NCBI GenBank assembly: GCA_964542765.1
Contig: CAZIVO010000055.1
Location: 1 to 23,040, forward strand
Direction: 5' to 3'
DNA length: 23,040 nucleotides
Source of the DNA: CAZIVO01 sp964542765
GTDB lineage: Bacteria > Planctomycetota > UBA1135 > UBA2386
Shown: positions 16,181-23,040 of the stretch, piece by piece
Layout: each line of letters begins with the position of its first letter
How positions within the stretch are numbered: position 1 is the first letter of the stretch
The notes under the pieces: generated by a model
Databases searched by the model: none
What the model was told of the DNA's origin: nothing
What the model saw: only the letters and a program-made list of their open reading frames with translations
Position numbers and translations under genes: made by a program

Positions 16181-17145
16181 CTGGAGTTCTCGCTGATCCC
16201 GCACGGAATCTCGACCGTTGGCGTCAGGATCAGACGCTCACCTTCCTTGCCCGGGCCCACCCGAACCCCGGGGAAGACCAGCGAATCGCGCAACTTCACA
16301 TCTTCAGCAATCTCCACTCCAGCCATCAAGATGCAGCGATCGATCTGCGCGGAGGGATGGATGACGACACCTTCGGCTTCCAGATTGCGGTTTCCGCTCT
16401 GATCGGCCAGATAGAGGTTCACATCGAGAAGATCCGCAGGGAAAGAGAGGTTGAGATCCGCCTTGATCACATCGGCCGCTTCCACCCGGAATCCCCGATC
16501 GATGAAGATCTGGATCGCATCGGTAATCTCGTACTCATCGCGCATCGCCGTGCGCGGCGTCCGCCGCACCGCGTCGAAGAACGACACGTCGAACAGGTAA
16601 ATCCCACAACCCTTCATGTCCGTGGTGGGACAGCGAGGTTTCTCGATGACCCTGATCACCCGGCCATCGGCACCATCCGTTTCGACGGTGAAGTTTCGCT
16701 TGATCTTCTCCGGATCAGACTCACGCATCACGGCCAGCACAGCAGCCGTCTCACGGTCATCGCCCAGGCAGTCCAGCATCCGGGAGAGGTTCTCTGTCTC
16801 GAAATAGATATCACCAAGGAACAGAAGGAAGGGTCGATCAACCCGCGCCTCGAGCTGGCGAACTGCGTGAGCAATGCCCAGCGTCGTCTCCTGCTCCAGA
16901 TACTCGATCCGTAGACCGTACTGACCACCATCGCCAATCTCTCGAATGATCTCATGCCCGAGATGTCCGATCACCACGACGACATCCCGGATCCCGATCG
17001 CGGCCATGGCCTCGAGCTGATGCACCATGACTGGCTTCCCGCCAACGGGAAGAATCGGTTTCGGATACCGCTCGGAAAAAGGGTGCATCCGTGTGCCCTT
17101 CCCGGCGGCAAGGACCACACCCACGCAATCGGCAGCCTCGACCAT
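16177..17145 (-). CDS. Sugar-1-phosphate nucleotidyltransferase (RmlA/GlmU-like)
   Basis: The 322-residue cytoplasmic protein opens with the nucleotidyltransferase signature VVLAAGKGTRMHPFSERYPKP at residues 10-30. It holds the nucleotide-binding G-x-G-T-R and the sugar-phosphate-binding Lys. Further motifs are PVGGKPVMVHQLEA, GIAHAV and the metal-binding Asp in FLLFLGDIYF (residues about 106-115). VIEKP follows near residue 165 and DEYEITDAIQ near 200. The last 60-70 residues (VVIHPSAQIDRCILMAGVEIAEDVKL) form left-handed beta-helix hexapeptide turns, short compared with GlmU. The reaction is NTP plus sugar-1-phosphate giving NDP-sugar plus pyrophosphate. Base and sugar cannot be read from the sequence. 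The stop overlaps the larE start by four bases, so the two are co-translated. No other sugar-nucleotide pathway gene is nearby. Confidence 0.88.
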   Translation of the reverse strand: MVEAADCVGVVLAAGKGTRMHPFSERYPKPILPVGGKPVMVHQLEAMAAIGIRDVVVVIGHLGHEIIREIGDGGQYGLRIEYLEQETTLGIAHAVRQLEARVDRPFLLFLGDIYFETENLSRMLDCLGDDRETAAVLAVMRESDPEKIKRNFTVETDGADGRVIRVIEKPRCPTTDMKGCGIYLFDVSFFDAVRRTPRTAMRDEYEITDAIQIFIDRGFRVEAADVIKADLNLSFPADLLDVNLYLADQSGNRNLEAEGVVIHPSAQIDRCILMAGVEIAEDVKLRDSLVFPGVRVGPGKEGERLILTPTVEIPCGISENSR

Positions 17146-17242
17146 GAAGGCAGGTTAGCTCGGACAGTCCACAAGCTGAACCGTCAGATCCAGCAACATT
17201 AACCCAAACGGGCTCTCTGGCACCTTGGCTGACAAGGGGGGC

Positions 17243-19507
17243 CTACTTGCTGATGTTCCGGTAGACAGAAATCCTGGCCGTATCCAGGCTCGCCACGACC
17301 AGATCCATCAACTGGTCGCCATTGAGATCGGCCAGGTCGGCCGATATCGCCCTGAAGGTCCCGGGGAAGGGCATTTGTGTCGGAAATCCGCCCTTGCCAT
17401 CCCCGAGCAAAACCCGGAAGTCGGCCCCCGTGAGGGAGGCGACGAGAATGTCGGGATTTCCATCGCGATTCAAATCACGGGTCAGCAATGCGGTCGGCGC
17501 TTTGCCGGCCGGCAAATCGAATTCCGCAAACCCCTTTGCTCGGGCGAGCCACACCGTGATGGAATCGGAATAACCGTTGCTGACCACGAGATCCATCCGC
17601 CCATCGCGGTCGAAATCAGCCGATCGCATGTAGTTCGGCTGCAATCCTGCCGGCACCACGGCCCATTCCTTCAGCTGTCCCCGGCCATCGTTTTCCAGCA
17701 CTGAAATCGAAGCACCCGAATTGCGACTGACCGCCACGTCCGGAATGCCATCACCCGTGAAGTCCTCGACCGCGAGTCCTCCAGGCAATTTTGTCACCGA
17801 TGTCCGAAGCGGGGCAGAGTAGGAGAAGTTGCCCTTCGCTAGCAGGATCACAACCTCCTCCACATAAGGATCGGTCATGATGATGTCGGTGAGTCCATCG
17901 CCATTCATGTCCCTGGCACTGATCCCGAAGATCAACTCGCCCTTGGTTGTGGAAAGATAAGCAGGATGAACGGTGAACTGCAGGTTCCCCTTCGTCGAGG
18001 AATTACCGAGGACCTTCACGCCCTTGTCCGTCGAAACGGCAAGGTCGATCTTCCCGTCTCCATTGAAATCACCCTTCTCGATGCTGACGCAGTTCTCTTT
18101 GACATCGATGGTCTTGACCGGGCGCACCGCACGGGTGTTCATGGCCTTGTTCTCGAACATCGCAAGGATCGAAACCTTCGTTGAATAAACCTTCCTGACC
18201 AGGTCAGACCCCGCCACCGCCATCTCGGCCTCACCGTCACCGTCAAAATCGGCAGATGCCACCACCCGTGGCGTATCGATGCCGGACAGGTAATTGAACG
18301 AACCGCTGAGCATCCCGCCCCGACCCAGGTAGAGGCTGATCTTGCCGAGTCCGAAGCCCGTCACCAGAAGATCGGGTTCATTGTCCTTGTTGACATCCCC
18401 AACCAGCGGCCGACCAGGCAAGCCGCTGGCAGACATCTGGAGTTCCTTGTCGAGCGTCCCGCCAAGCTTGCCCGGGAAGATCGAGATACTCGCGCGCCCC
18501 CCCACGCAAGCGACCAGATCGGTGAATCCATCACCGGTCACATCAGCAATCAAGGTGTTTGTCGGAATACCCTTCGAGGGGATCGTGCTCGCATCGAAGC
18601 CACCGCCGGCCTTTGCCTTGAGCCAGGTCATGTCCTCATCGCCAAGGTTAGAAACAACAAGGTCGTCTCGCTTGTCGCCATTGAGATCACCGATCTGCAC
18701 GGCAATCGGCCTCTTGCCACAAGGAATTGTCCGCGGGGCCTCGTAGCCACCGCCCTTCTTCGCATCGAGAATGACCAACCGCGCATTCGAGAAATCGGTC
18801 AGGATGATGTCGAGCAAACCTTCGCCCGTCACATCTCCTAGCACCAGACCGACGGGCTCCGTGCCTTTAGGAAGTTCGAGTGGAGGACCCGGCTTGAACT
18901 GGCCGTTACCCTGACCAATATACTGATGGATCTTCGAGTCGGTCTTCTGATAGATGACCGTCAGGTCAGGCGTGGCATCGCCATTCCCATCCCCCACCGC
19001 CATGTTGATGGCGTGAGAACCAACATCGATTTCCGGTGAGAAACTGAAGTTCGCGGCGCTGTCATTGGTCAGGATGGAGATCTTGGCCTTGTCGGACTGC
19101 AGCACCGCGAGGTCTTTATCGCCATCTTGATCGAAATCAGCAGCCTTTACGAGCAACGGCGTACCCGGCAAGGCCTTCTTCGAGCCGGGAGAGAAGGTGC
19201 CCTTGCCACTACCCAGGAGAATGTGCAGGTTGCCCCCGAGTTTGGTGAGGGTAGTGACTGCGAGATCTTGATTGCCGTCGCCATTCAGGTCAACGAGAAC
19301 GGCGTCGATGACATTTTCGGCGGCTTTTTTTGGATCACCAACAGCGATCTCCGCGCGAGTTTCGAAGAGAACCTGGGCCAGGATCTTCGAACCGCCGCCG
19401 CCGCCACCACCGCCACCGCCGCTACCGCCGCTGCGACGACCACCGCCACCGCAAGCAAAAACGCTCAACAGAGCGAGCAGTGAAAATCCGTAAACGAGGT
19501 TCTTCAT
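17243..19507 (-). CDS. FG-GAP/VCBS-repeat lipoprotein, probably two seven-bladed beta-propellers
   Basis: The 754-residue protein begins with a lipoprotein signal (LLALLSVFAC, Cys19, Phe at -2 a little unusual), then a Gly-rich linker with ten consecutive glycines (residues 30-39). From residue 71 the rest is a regular series of 14 D-x-[ND]-x-D-G-x-x-D calcium-binding loops. They start DLNGDGNQD at residue 73 and end DLNGDQLMD near 735, about 50 residues apart. Examples are DFDGDGEAE, DFNGDGKID, DMNGDGLTD, DFTGDGIPD and DLNRDGNPD. Fourteen repeats fit two seven-bladed propellers, integrin-like. Such lipoproteins are usually surface-exposed and calcium-stabilised, with adhesion or polymer-binding roles; that role is inference here. 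It stands alone, with a 26-bp palindrome 68 bases before its start. Confidence 0.9.
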   Translation of the reverse strand: MKNLVYGFSLLALLSVFACGGGGRRSGGSGGGGGGGGGGSKILAQVLFETRAEIAVGDPKKAAENVIDAVLVDLNGDGNQDLAVTTLTKLGGNLHILLGSGKGTFSPGSKKALPGTPLLVKAADFDQDGDKDLAVLQSDKAKISILTNDSAANFSFSPEIDVGSHAINMAVGDGNGDATPDLTVIYQKTDSKIHQYIGQGNGQFKPGPPLELPKGTEPVGLVLGDVTGEGLLDIILTDFSNARLVILDAKKGGGYEAPRTIPCGKRPIAVQIGDLNGDKRDDLVVSNLGDEDMTWLKAKAGGGFDASTIPSKGIPTNTLIADVTGDGFTDLVACVGGRASISIFPGKLGGTLDKELQMSASGLPGRPLVGDVNKDNEPDLLVTGFGLGKISLYLGRGGMLSGSFNYLSGIDTPRVVASADFDGDGEAEMAVAGSDLVRKVYSTKVSILAMFENKAMNTRAVRPVKTIDVKENCVSIEKGDFNGDGKIDLAVSTDKGVKVLGNSSTKGNLQFTVHPAYLSTTKGELIFGISARDMNGDGLTDIIMTDPYVEEVVILLAKGNFSYSAPLRTSVTKLPGGLAVEDFTGDGIPDVAVSRNSGASISVLENDGRGQLKEWAVVPAGLQPNYMRSADFDRDGRMDLVVSNGYSDSITVWLARAKGFAEFDLPAGKAPTALLTRDLNRDGNPDILVASLTGADFRVLLGDGKGGFPTQMPFPGTFRAISADLADLNGDQLMDLVVASLDTARISVYRNISK
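19387..19455 (-). repeat. Low-complexity GCC/GCA trinucleotide tract coding the poly-glycine linker
   Basis: On the plus strand the tract reads as repeated CCG/CCA/CCT triplets; on the minus strand it encodes the Gly-rich linker after the lipid-anchored cysteine. Because the unit is a triplet, slippage would change linker length without a frameshift. Confidence 0.6.
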
Positions 19508-19574
19508 CCGTTGTCAGTTCCCAGTCGTTCGCATGGCCTCAAGTATCTCCGGCTGACCACCCGGCTAACAGTAT

Positions 19575-19600
19575 ACCTATTTCTGTCGACAGAAATAGGT
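19575..19600. promoter_or_regulatory. 26-bp perfect palindrome, possible operator
   Basis: The half-site ACCTATTTCTGTC is followed immediately by its exact reverse complement, with no spacer and no mismatch, centred between 19587 and 19588. It lies between the end of the carbonic-anhydrase-like gene (19683) and the start of the FG-GAP lipoprotein gene (19507). That places it 68-93 bases upstream of the latter. It is A/T-richer than its surroundings. No T-run follows on the minus strand, and a hairpin without a loop is awkward as a terminator, so a dimeric regulator's binding site is more likely. The regulator is unknown. Confidence 0.6.
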
Positions 19601-19682
19601 CCGCAGAAACAGATCCGGTTCGATTTCCAAGAAAGCGCCGTTAAAGCGACTCAAACCACCTATGACAAGGGTCTTATGGCGC

Positions 19683-20210
19683 TCACTCTCCGGCGAGATA
19701 GCTCCGAGCCCGGGCAATGTAATCCGTCGCGCTCAACAGCAATCTCGCAGCCTCCGGATCGGTGACCTGCCGACGAACCACTCCCGGGACACCCACCACA
19801 ACCGACCGATCGGGCACGGTGACACCCTCCGCAACGACGGCTCCGGCGCCGATGATACAGGATGTTCCTATGCGGCTACCACCGAGTAGCTTCGCACCCA
19901 TGCCGATCAAAGAGTGATCGCCGATCTCGATCCCGTGCAAGATCGCACCGTGGCCAACGGTCACTCCTGCACCGATCCGAAGTGGCATATCGATGTCGGC
20001 ATGCACCACCGTGTTGTCTTGAATATTGGTGCCCGCGCCAATCTCGATGGAAGCATCATCGCCCCTGATCACGACACCGAACCAGACATTGACATCGGCG
20101 GACAGGGTTACATCCCCCACGACCACGGCCGTGTCAGCGATGAAAGCATCCCCGAGGCGCCGCACCCGACCGATCATGTCGGGAAAGATCCTCATCTCAC
20201 GTTCCTTCAT
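19683..20210 (-). CDS. Gamma-carbonic-anhydrase-like protein (left-handed beta-helix)
   Basis: The 175-residue protein has hexapeptide repeats throughout, for example VVVGDVTLSADVNVWFGVVIRGD and GAGTNIQDNTVVHADIDMP. The three histidines of the trimeric gamma-class zinc site are present at His70, His87 and His92 (VVHAD, VGHGAILHG). The conserved Arg49, Asp51 and Gln64 positions of the YrdA/PaaY/CaiE-like branch are also visible. The family includes true carbonic anhydrases and proteins of other function; the short, loop-poor form here resembles the latter group, so activity cannot be assumed. The ATG overlaps the CPBP protease stop as ATGA; a second in-frame ATG at 20195 is possible. It ends the rlmI-thiS-thiG-CPBP run. 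Confidence 0.9.
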   Translation of the reverse strand: MKEREMRIFPDMIGRVRRLGDAFIADTAVVVGDVTLSADVNVWFGVVIRGDDASIEIGAGTNIQDNTVVHADIDMPLRIGAGVTVGHGAILHGIEIGDHSLIGMGAKLLGGSRIGTSCIIGAGAVVAEGVTVPDRSVVVGVPGVVRRQVTDPEAARLLLSATDYIARARSYLAGE

Positions 20211-20920
20211 CGATCGTAGAGCCAGTCCATGGCATCGGGGAAAAAGAGAGCCAGGGCAACGGTGATGCTGTTGTGAATCATGTGAGCCAGTGCCGGAGCC
20301 GCCAATCCCCCCGTGCGCTCACGCAACCAGCCGAAAAAGAGACCCAGCAAACCAACGGGGAAAGCATAGAGGAGGCCATGGTAAGCACCGAAGATGGCAG
20401 AGGCCGTCAGCACTGCCACCCAACGGTTCATGAAGTTTGCCAAGGCTCCCTGGACAAAGCCTCGGAACACGATCTCCTCGCTGAGCGGCCCCATGATACA
20501 GACCACCAGAATCGCCACGAATCGGCCGCTCGAGTTCCCGGGTTCCCCGGCGAAATAATCGAGGACGGTCTGCGGAGGCAGTGTCTGCCCCATGGCGTCG
20601 AGACAGCGAGAATAGGCAAAAAAGGAAATCAGGAACCAGATGATAAGGAAGGCCGGGTAAGCCTTCAAAACCAGCCAGGGAGCACCCGCGCCCCTCCACC
20701 CGAAACCCGATCGAGCGATGAAGGCAAAAGCGTAGATCGCCAGGGCAGACACCCCCATTGCCGCGAGCGAGATTTCCACCGCCTGACTTGGCCCACCGGG
20801 AGAGCCTCCTGCCTTGACGATGAGGTCTGCAGCCACCAAGGCCACGCATTCGAATAGCAACAGGGAAGCCACCGCCATGGCCATCAGGCTCCCGGCTGAC
20901 GCTTGGAGTCGCTCGCTCAT
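20207..20920 (-). CDS. CPBP-family intramembrane metalloprotease (CAAX/Abi type)
   Basis: The 237-residue membrane protein has hydrophobic segments near residues 12-35, 50-70, 85-105, 135-147, 168-200 and 206-230. The CPBP catalytic motifs are present: EE148-149 with Arg153 (SEEIVFRG), His181 in FGAYHG, and His213 with Asn217 in HMIHN. In characterised members (Rce1 and bacterial Abi proteins) these residues form a glutamate-dependent site that cleaves membrane-associated substrates, with roles in prenyl-protein processing or bacteriocin self-protection. The substrate here is unknown. It starts 16 bases after the thiG stop and overlaps the carbonic-anhydrase-like gene by ATGA. Confidence 0.88.
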   Translation of the reverse strand: MSERLQASAGSLMAMAVASLLLFECVALVAADLIVKAGGSPGGPSQAVEISLAAMGVSALAIYAFAFIARSGFGWRGAGAPWLVLKAYPAFLIIWFLISFFAYSRCLDAMGQTLPPQTVLDYFAGEPGNSSGRFVAILVVCIMGPLSEEIVFRGFVQGALANFMNRWVAVLTASAIFGAYHGLLYAFPVGLLGLFFGWLRERTGGLAAPALAHMIHNSITVALALFFPDAMDWLYDR

Positions 20921-20936
20921 GGCCGCTTCACCGGCC

Positions 20937-21725
20937 TCACTCTCCGGCCACGGCGATCATGCCGTCGGTCGGCGAAGACGCCGATGCGTAGCGTTTCCTG
21001 GCGATCCGGCCGGCGAGGAAGGCATCGCGGCCCGCCGAGCAGGCCGCCTTCATGGCGCGAGCCATGCGCACCGGATCCTGCGCCAGGGCGATCCCGGTAT
21101 TGAGAAGCACGCCTTCGGCCCCGAGTTCCATGGCAATGGCCACGTCCGAGGCCGTGCCGACACCGGCATCAACGATCACCGGCACCTGCGCCCGCTCGAT
21201 GATGATGCTGATGTTGTTCGGATTGAGAATACCCTGCCCGGAACCGATCGGAGCTCCCGCCGGCATGACCGAGGCGACACCAACATCCTCGAGACGCAGG
21301 GCGATGATCGGATCGTCGCTCGTGTAGCACAAGACGGTGAATCCCTCCTTCACCAGCGTCACGGCTGCAGCCAGCGTGCCGACCGGATCGGGAAGCAAGG
21401 TCTGTGGATCGCCCAGGACCTCGAGCTTCACCAGATCCGACATCCCGGCTTCACGCCCCAGTCGTGCGGTCCGGATCGCGTCATCGGCGGTGAAGCACCC
21501 CGCCGTGTTCGGCAACAGCACGTAGCGCTGCCGATCCAAATAATCGAGGAGGCTTTGCCCCTCGGGGACGCCGAGCTGCAGACGGCGTACGGCAACCGTG
21601 ACGCATTGCGTCCCCGAGGCATCCAAGGCGCTCTGCATGACCTCGAGATCCTCGTATTTCCCGGTCCCGACAAAGAGTCGTGACTCGAATTCATGATCGC
21701 CGATCTTCAAGCTTCTATCCGTCAT
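20937..21725 (-). CDS. thiG: Thiazole synthase ThiG
   Basis: ThiG forms the thiazole phosphate of thiamine from DXP, dehydroglycine and the ThiS thiocarboxylate. The sequence is collinear with the family: SRLFVGTGKY, CVTVAVRR, LLPNTAGCFTADDAIRTARL, and the Schiff-base Lys100 in LVKLEVLGD. These are followed by MPAGAPIGSGQGI, VPVIVDAGVGTASDVAIAMELGAEGVLLNT and a typical Ala-rich C-terminus. Length (about 262 residues) is normal. The ATG at 21723-21725 is preferred; a TTG nine bases earlier would add three residues. It lies 40 bases downstream of thiS, the usual partner. No thiF, thiO/thiH or thiE is in the window. Confidence 0.96.
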   Translation of the reverse strand: MTDRSLKIGDHEFESRLFVGTGKYEDLEVMQSALDASGTQCVTVAVRRLQLGVPEGQSLLDYLDRQRYVLLPNTAGCFTADDAIRTARLGREAGMSDLVKLEVLGDPQTLLPDPVGTLAAAVTLVKEGFTVLCYTSDDPIIALRLEDVGVASVMPAGAPIGSGQGILNPNNISIIIERAQVPVIVDAGVGTASDVAIAMELGAEGVLLNTGIALAQDPVRMARAMKAACSAGRDAFLAGRIARKRYASASSPTDGMIAVAGE

Positions 21726-21765
21726 GATCTCCAACCCATGGTTCCATGGCCGCTCGAGAAGAACT

Positions 21766-21972
21766 TCATCCTCCCCCCACGAACGTCACGATCTCCAGTT
21801 CATCACCATCGAGCAACTCGATATCACCGAAATCGGTCTTGCGGACGAGTTCCCGGTTACGCTCGACAGCTACCTGGCGGCCATCGAGTTTCAGGTGCTC
21901 GATCAGCTGAGCGATGGTCATCGGCTCCTCGAGCTCCCGGGCCTCACCATTGATCTGCAGTTTCATGTCCAT
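21766..21972 (-). CDS. thiS: Sulfur-carrier protein ThiS
   Basis: The 68-residue beta-grasp protein (ubiquitin-like) starts MDMKLQINGE and has the ThiS features: VAVERNRELVRKTDF in the middle, LLDGDELEIVTFVGGG at the end. The C-terminal Gly-Gly is adenylated and converted to a thiocarboxylate that donates sulfur to the thiazole made by ThiG. Here it ends in three glycines. An alternative ATG at 21966 trims two residues. It is between the RlmI-like methyltransferase gene (19 bases upstream) and thiG. Confidence 0.94.
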   Translation of the reverse strand: MDMKLQINGEARELEEPMTIAQLIEHLKLDGRQVAVERNRELVRKTDFGDIELLDGDELEIVTFVGGG

Positions 21973-21991
21973 ACTCAGTCCGCCGTGATCA

Positions 21992-23040
21992 TCAGTCGAT
22001 CCGTTGCAGCAAGACAGCCTTGAGATATTCCGATTCCGGCAAGCTCAGCCAAACCGGATGGTCCGAGCCCGCCGGGATACGATCGACCAGACTAACAGGG
22101 AAGGGCAATCCCGCCGCTCCTTGCCGTAACACGGCTTCGAACATAGGCAGTGAGACGTGATGGCTGCAAGAGCAGGCCAGCAGATGCCCTCCTGGAGCAA
22201 GCAGGCGCAAGGCATTCCGGTTCAGGTCGCGATAGCCCCGCAACGCGCCCGAACGCTCGGAACGGCGGCGGGCGAAGGGAGGCGGATCGACGACGATCAG
22301 GTCGAAGGTCCGCTCCTCCTTCCTGAACTCGCGCAATCGGTCGAAGGCATTCGCCCGCTCGGTCTCCAGCCCATCGAGATTATTGCGAGAAGCGGACTCA
22401 CAGGCCCTCTGCAGGGCTTCGCGCGACTGATCCACGGCAATGGCACCGGTTGCCCCTCCAGACAGGGCCGCCAGAGCAAAGGCTCCCTGATAGCTGAACA
22501 GGTCCAGGACCGAACGGTCCCGAGAAAGTTCCATGATCCGCGAGCGGGCCAATCTCTGATCGAGGTAGAAACCCGTCTTGTGCCCGCCGAGCAGATCTAT
22601 CTCGTGCGCCACTCCGTGCTCCTCGATCTCCACGATCTCCTTACGGCGGCCTTGCACGAGGCGCACCTCGCGAGGCAGCCCTTCTCGATCTCGATGGACA
22701 ACATCGTTGCGTGCCCAGACCGAGTCCGCCCCCGTCTTCTCGACCAGATAAGGCACCATGCAGTCGTAACAGCTTTCCACGAAGGCAGAGGTCACCTGAA
22801 GCACGAGGGCATCGGCATAGCGATCGACCACGAGTCCTGGCAAACCATCAGCATCTGCATGGACGAGCCGCGCACCGGAACGGGCTTCGAGCAGGCCGAG
22901 CCGTTTCCGTCGCTCAACAGCTTGTCCCAAACGTTCGGCGAAGAACTCCCCAGCATCAGGAACGCCATCCCCCTCCCAACGGCCACAGAGCCGCAAGCGA
23001 ATCCTTGAACGTTTCGAGTGAAATCCGATCCCCAGATCAC
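21992..23040 (-). CDS. rlmI: RlmI-like class I SAM methyltransferase (23S rRNA m5C), 5' end beyond right edge
   Basis: The frame is open to the right edge. The first codons inside the window (DLGIGFHSKRSRIRLR) match the segment ahead of the RlmI insert, so the N-terminal PUA domain lies beyond the window. The TTG at 22996 is not the true start. Family motifs follow in order: DADGLPGLVVDRYAD, IEEHGVAHEIDLLGGHKTGFYLDQR, VLDLFSYQGAFALAAL (SAM-binding motif I), VVDPPPFA (motif IV DPP) and LACSCSHHVS (motif VI, catalytic Cys context). The C-terminus has SDHPVWLSLPESEYLKAVLLQ. The family methylates cytosine-5 of 23S rRNA (position 1962 in E. coli); the exact target here is inferred. It is upstream of thiS on the same strand. 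Confidence 0.9.
   Translation of the reverse strand, partial: DLGIGFHSKRSRIRLRLCGRWEGDGVPDAGEFFAERLGQAVERRKRLGLLEARSGARLVHADADGLPGLVVDRYADALVLQVTSAFVESCYDCMVPYLVEKTGADSVWARNDVVHRDREGLPREVRLVQGRRKEIVEIEEHGVAHEIDLLGGHKTGFYLDQRLARSRIMELSRDRSVLDLFSYQGAFALAALSGGATGAIAVDQSREALQRACESASRNNLDGLETERANAFDRLREFRKEERTFDLIVVDPPPFARRRSERSGALRGYRDLNRNALRLLAPGGHLLACSCSHHVSLPMFEAVLRQGAAGLPFPVSLVDRIPAGSDHPVWLSLPESEYLKAVLLQRID

Noticed and set aside
17223..17237. CCTTG-GCTGA-CAAGG hairpin after the FG-GAP gene as a terminator
   Set aside because: The stem is only five base pairs and no T-run follows on the minus strand.
19387..19455. Triplet tract as a CRISPR-like or mobile repeat
   Set aside because: The units are three bases, lie within a coding frame and encode a glycine linker; there are no spacers.
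20814..21683. 289-residue plus-strand open frame opposite thiG
   Set aside because: ThiG is unambiguous on the minus strand; the antisense frame is His/Arg/Asp-rich noise.
22994..22996. TTG at 22994-22996 as the start of the RlmI-like gene
   Set aside because: The frame stays open to the right edge and the upstream codons match conserved family sequence, so the gene is truncated by the window.
22157..23008. 283-residue plus-strand open frame opposite the methyltransferase
   Set aside because: Methyltransferase motifs are in order on the minus strand; no domain is seen in this frame.

Overview
The window is 23 kb of GC-rich bacterial chromosome, densely coded on both strands. It carries 16 protein genes that I can support. 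I see no tRNA, rRNA, CRISPR array, transposase or phage gene. Several features suit a Planctomycetota-like or related environmental lineage: large secreted TPR proteins, a calcium-binding FG-GAP repeat lipoprotein with a poly-glycine linker, an Ig-like lipoprotein, an ECF sigma factor paired with a large membrane anti-sigma protein, and generally weak Shine-Dalgarno sequences. This is inference; no marker gene in the window settles the phylum.

Layout from left to right. (1) Positions 1-1680, minus: a secreted Ig-like lipoprotein that runs off the left edge. (2) 1973-7014, plus: two translationally coupled TPR genes. They share a long unit of about 530 residues, present twice in the first and once in the second. 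(3) 7031-7765, minus: an NRDE/TANGO2-family Ntn-type protein. (4) 8079-11255, plus: a 1058-residue secreted protein that looks like a six-hairpin glycosidase. (5) 13585-11271, minus: an ECF sigma factor coupled by ATGA to its anti-sigma factor. A small CPCC-motif protein is divergent from it at 13676-13972. (6) 17145-13995, minus: an overlapping cluster of a sugar-phosphate nucleotidyltransferase, LarE and a secreted M28 metallopeptidase. (7) 19507-17243, minus: a 14-repeat FG-GAP lipoprotein, preceded by a 26-bp perfect palindrome. (8) 23040-19683, minus: a run of RlmI-like methyltransferase (cut by the right edge), ThiS, ThiG, a CPBP membrane protease and a gamma-carbonic-anhydrase-like protein.

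Working together: ThiS and ThiG act in thiamine thiazole synthesis. The sigma/anti-sigma pair is a signalling unit with a probable envelope sensor domain. Many of the remaining genes encode exported proteins (lipoproteins, TPR proteins, glycosidase-like protein, peptidase), so the window leans towards envelope and polymer-handling functions. The most notable observations are the shared TPR superunit, the perfect palindrome at 19575-19600, the three-cysteine LarE lacking visible LarB/LarC partners, and the unassigned glycosidase-like secreted protein.
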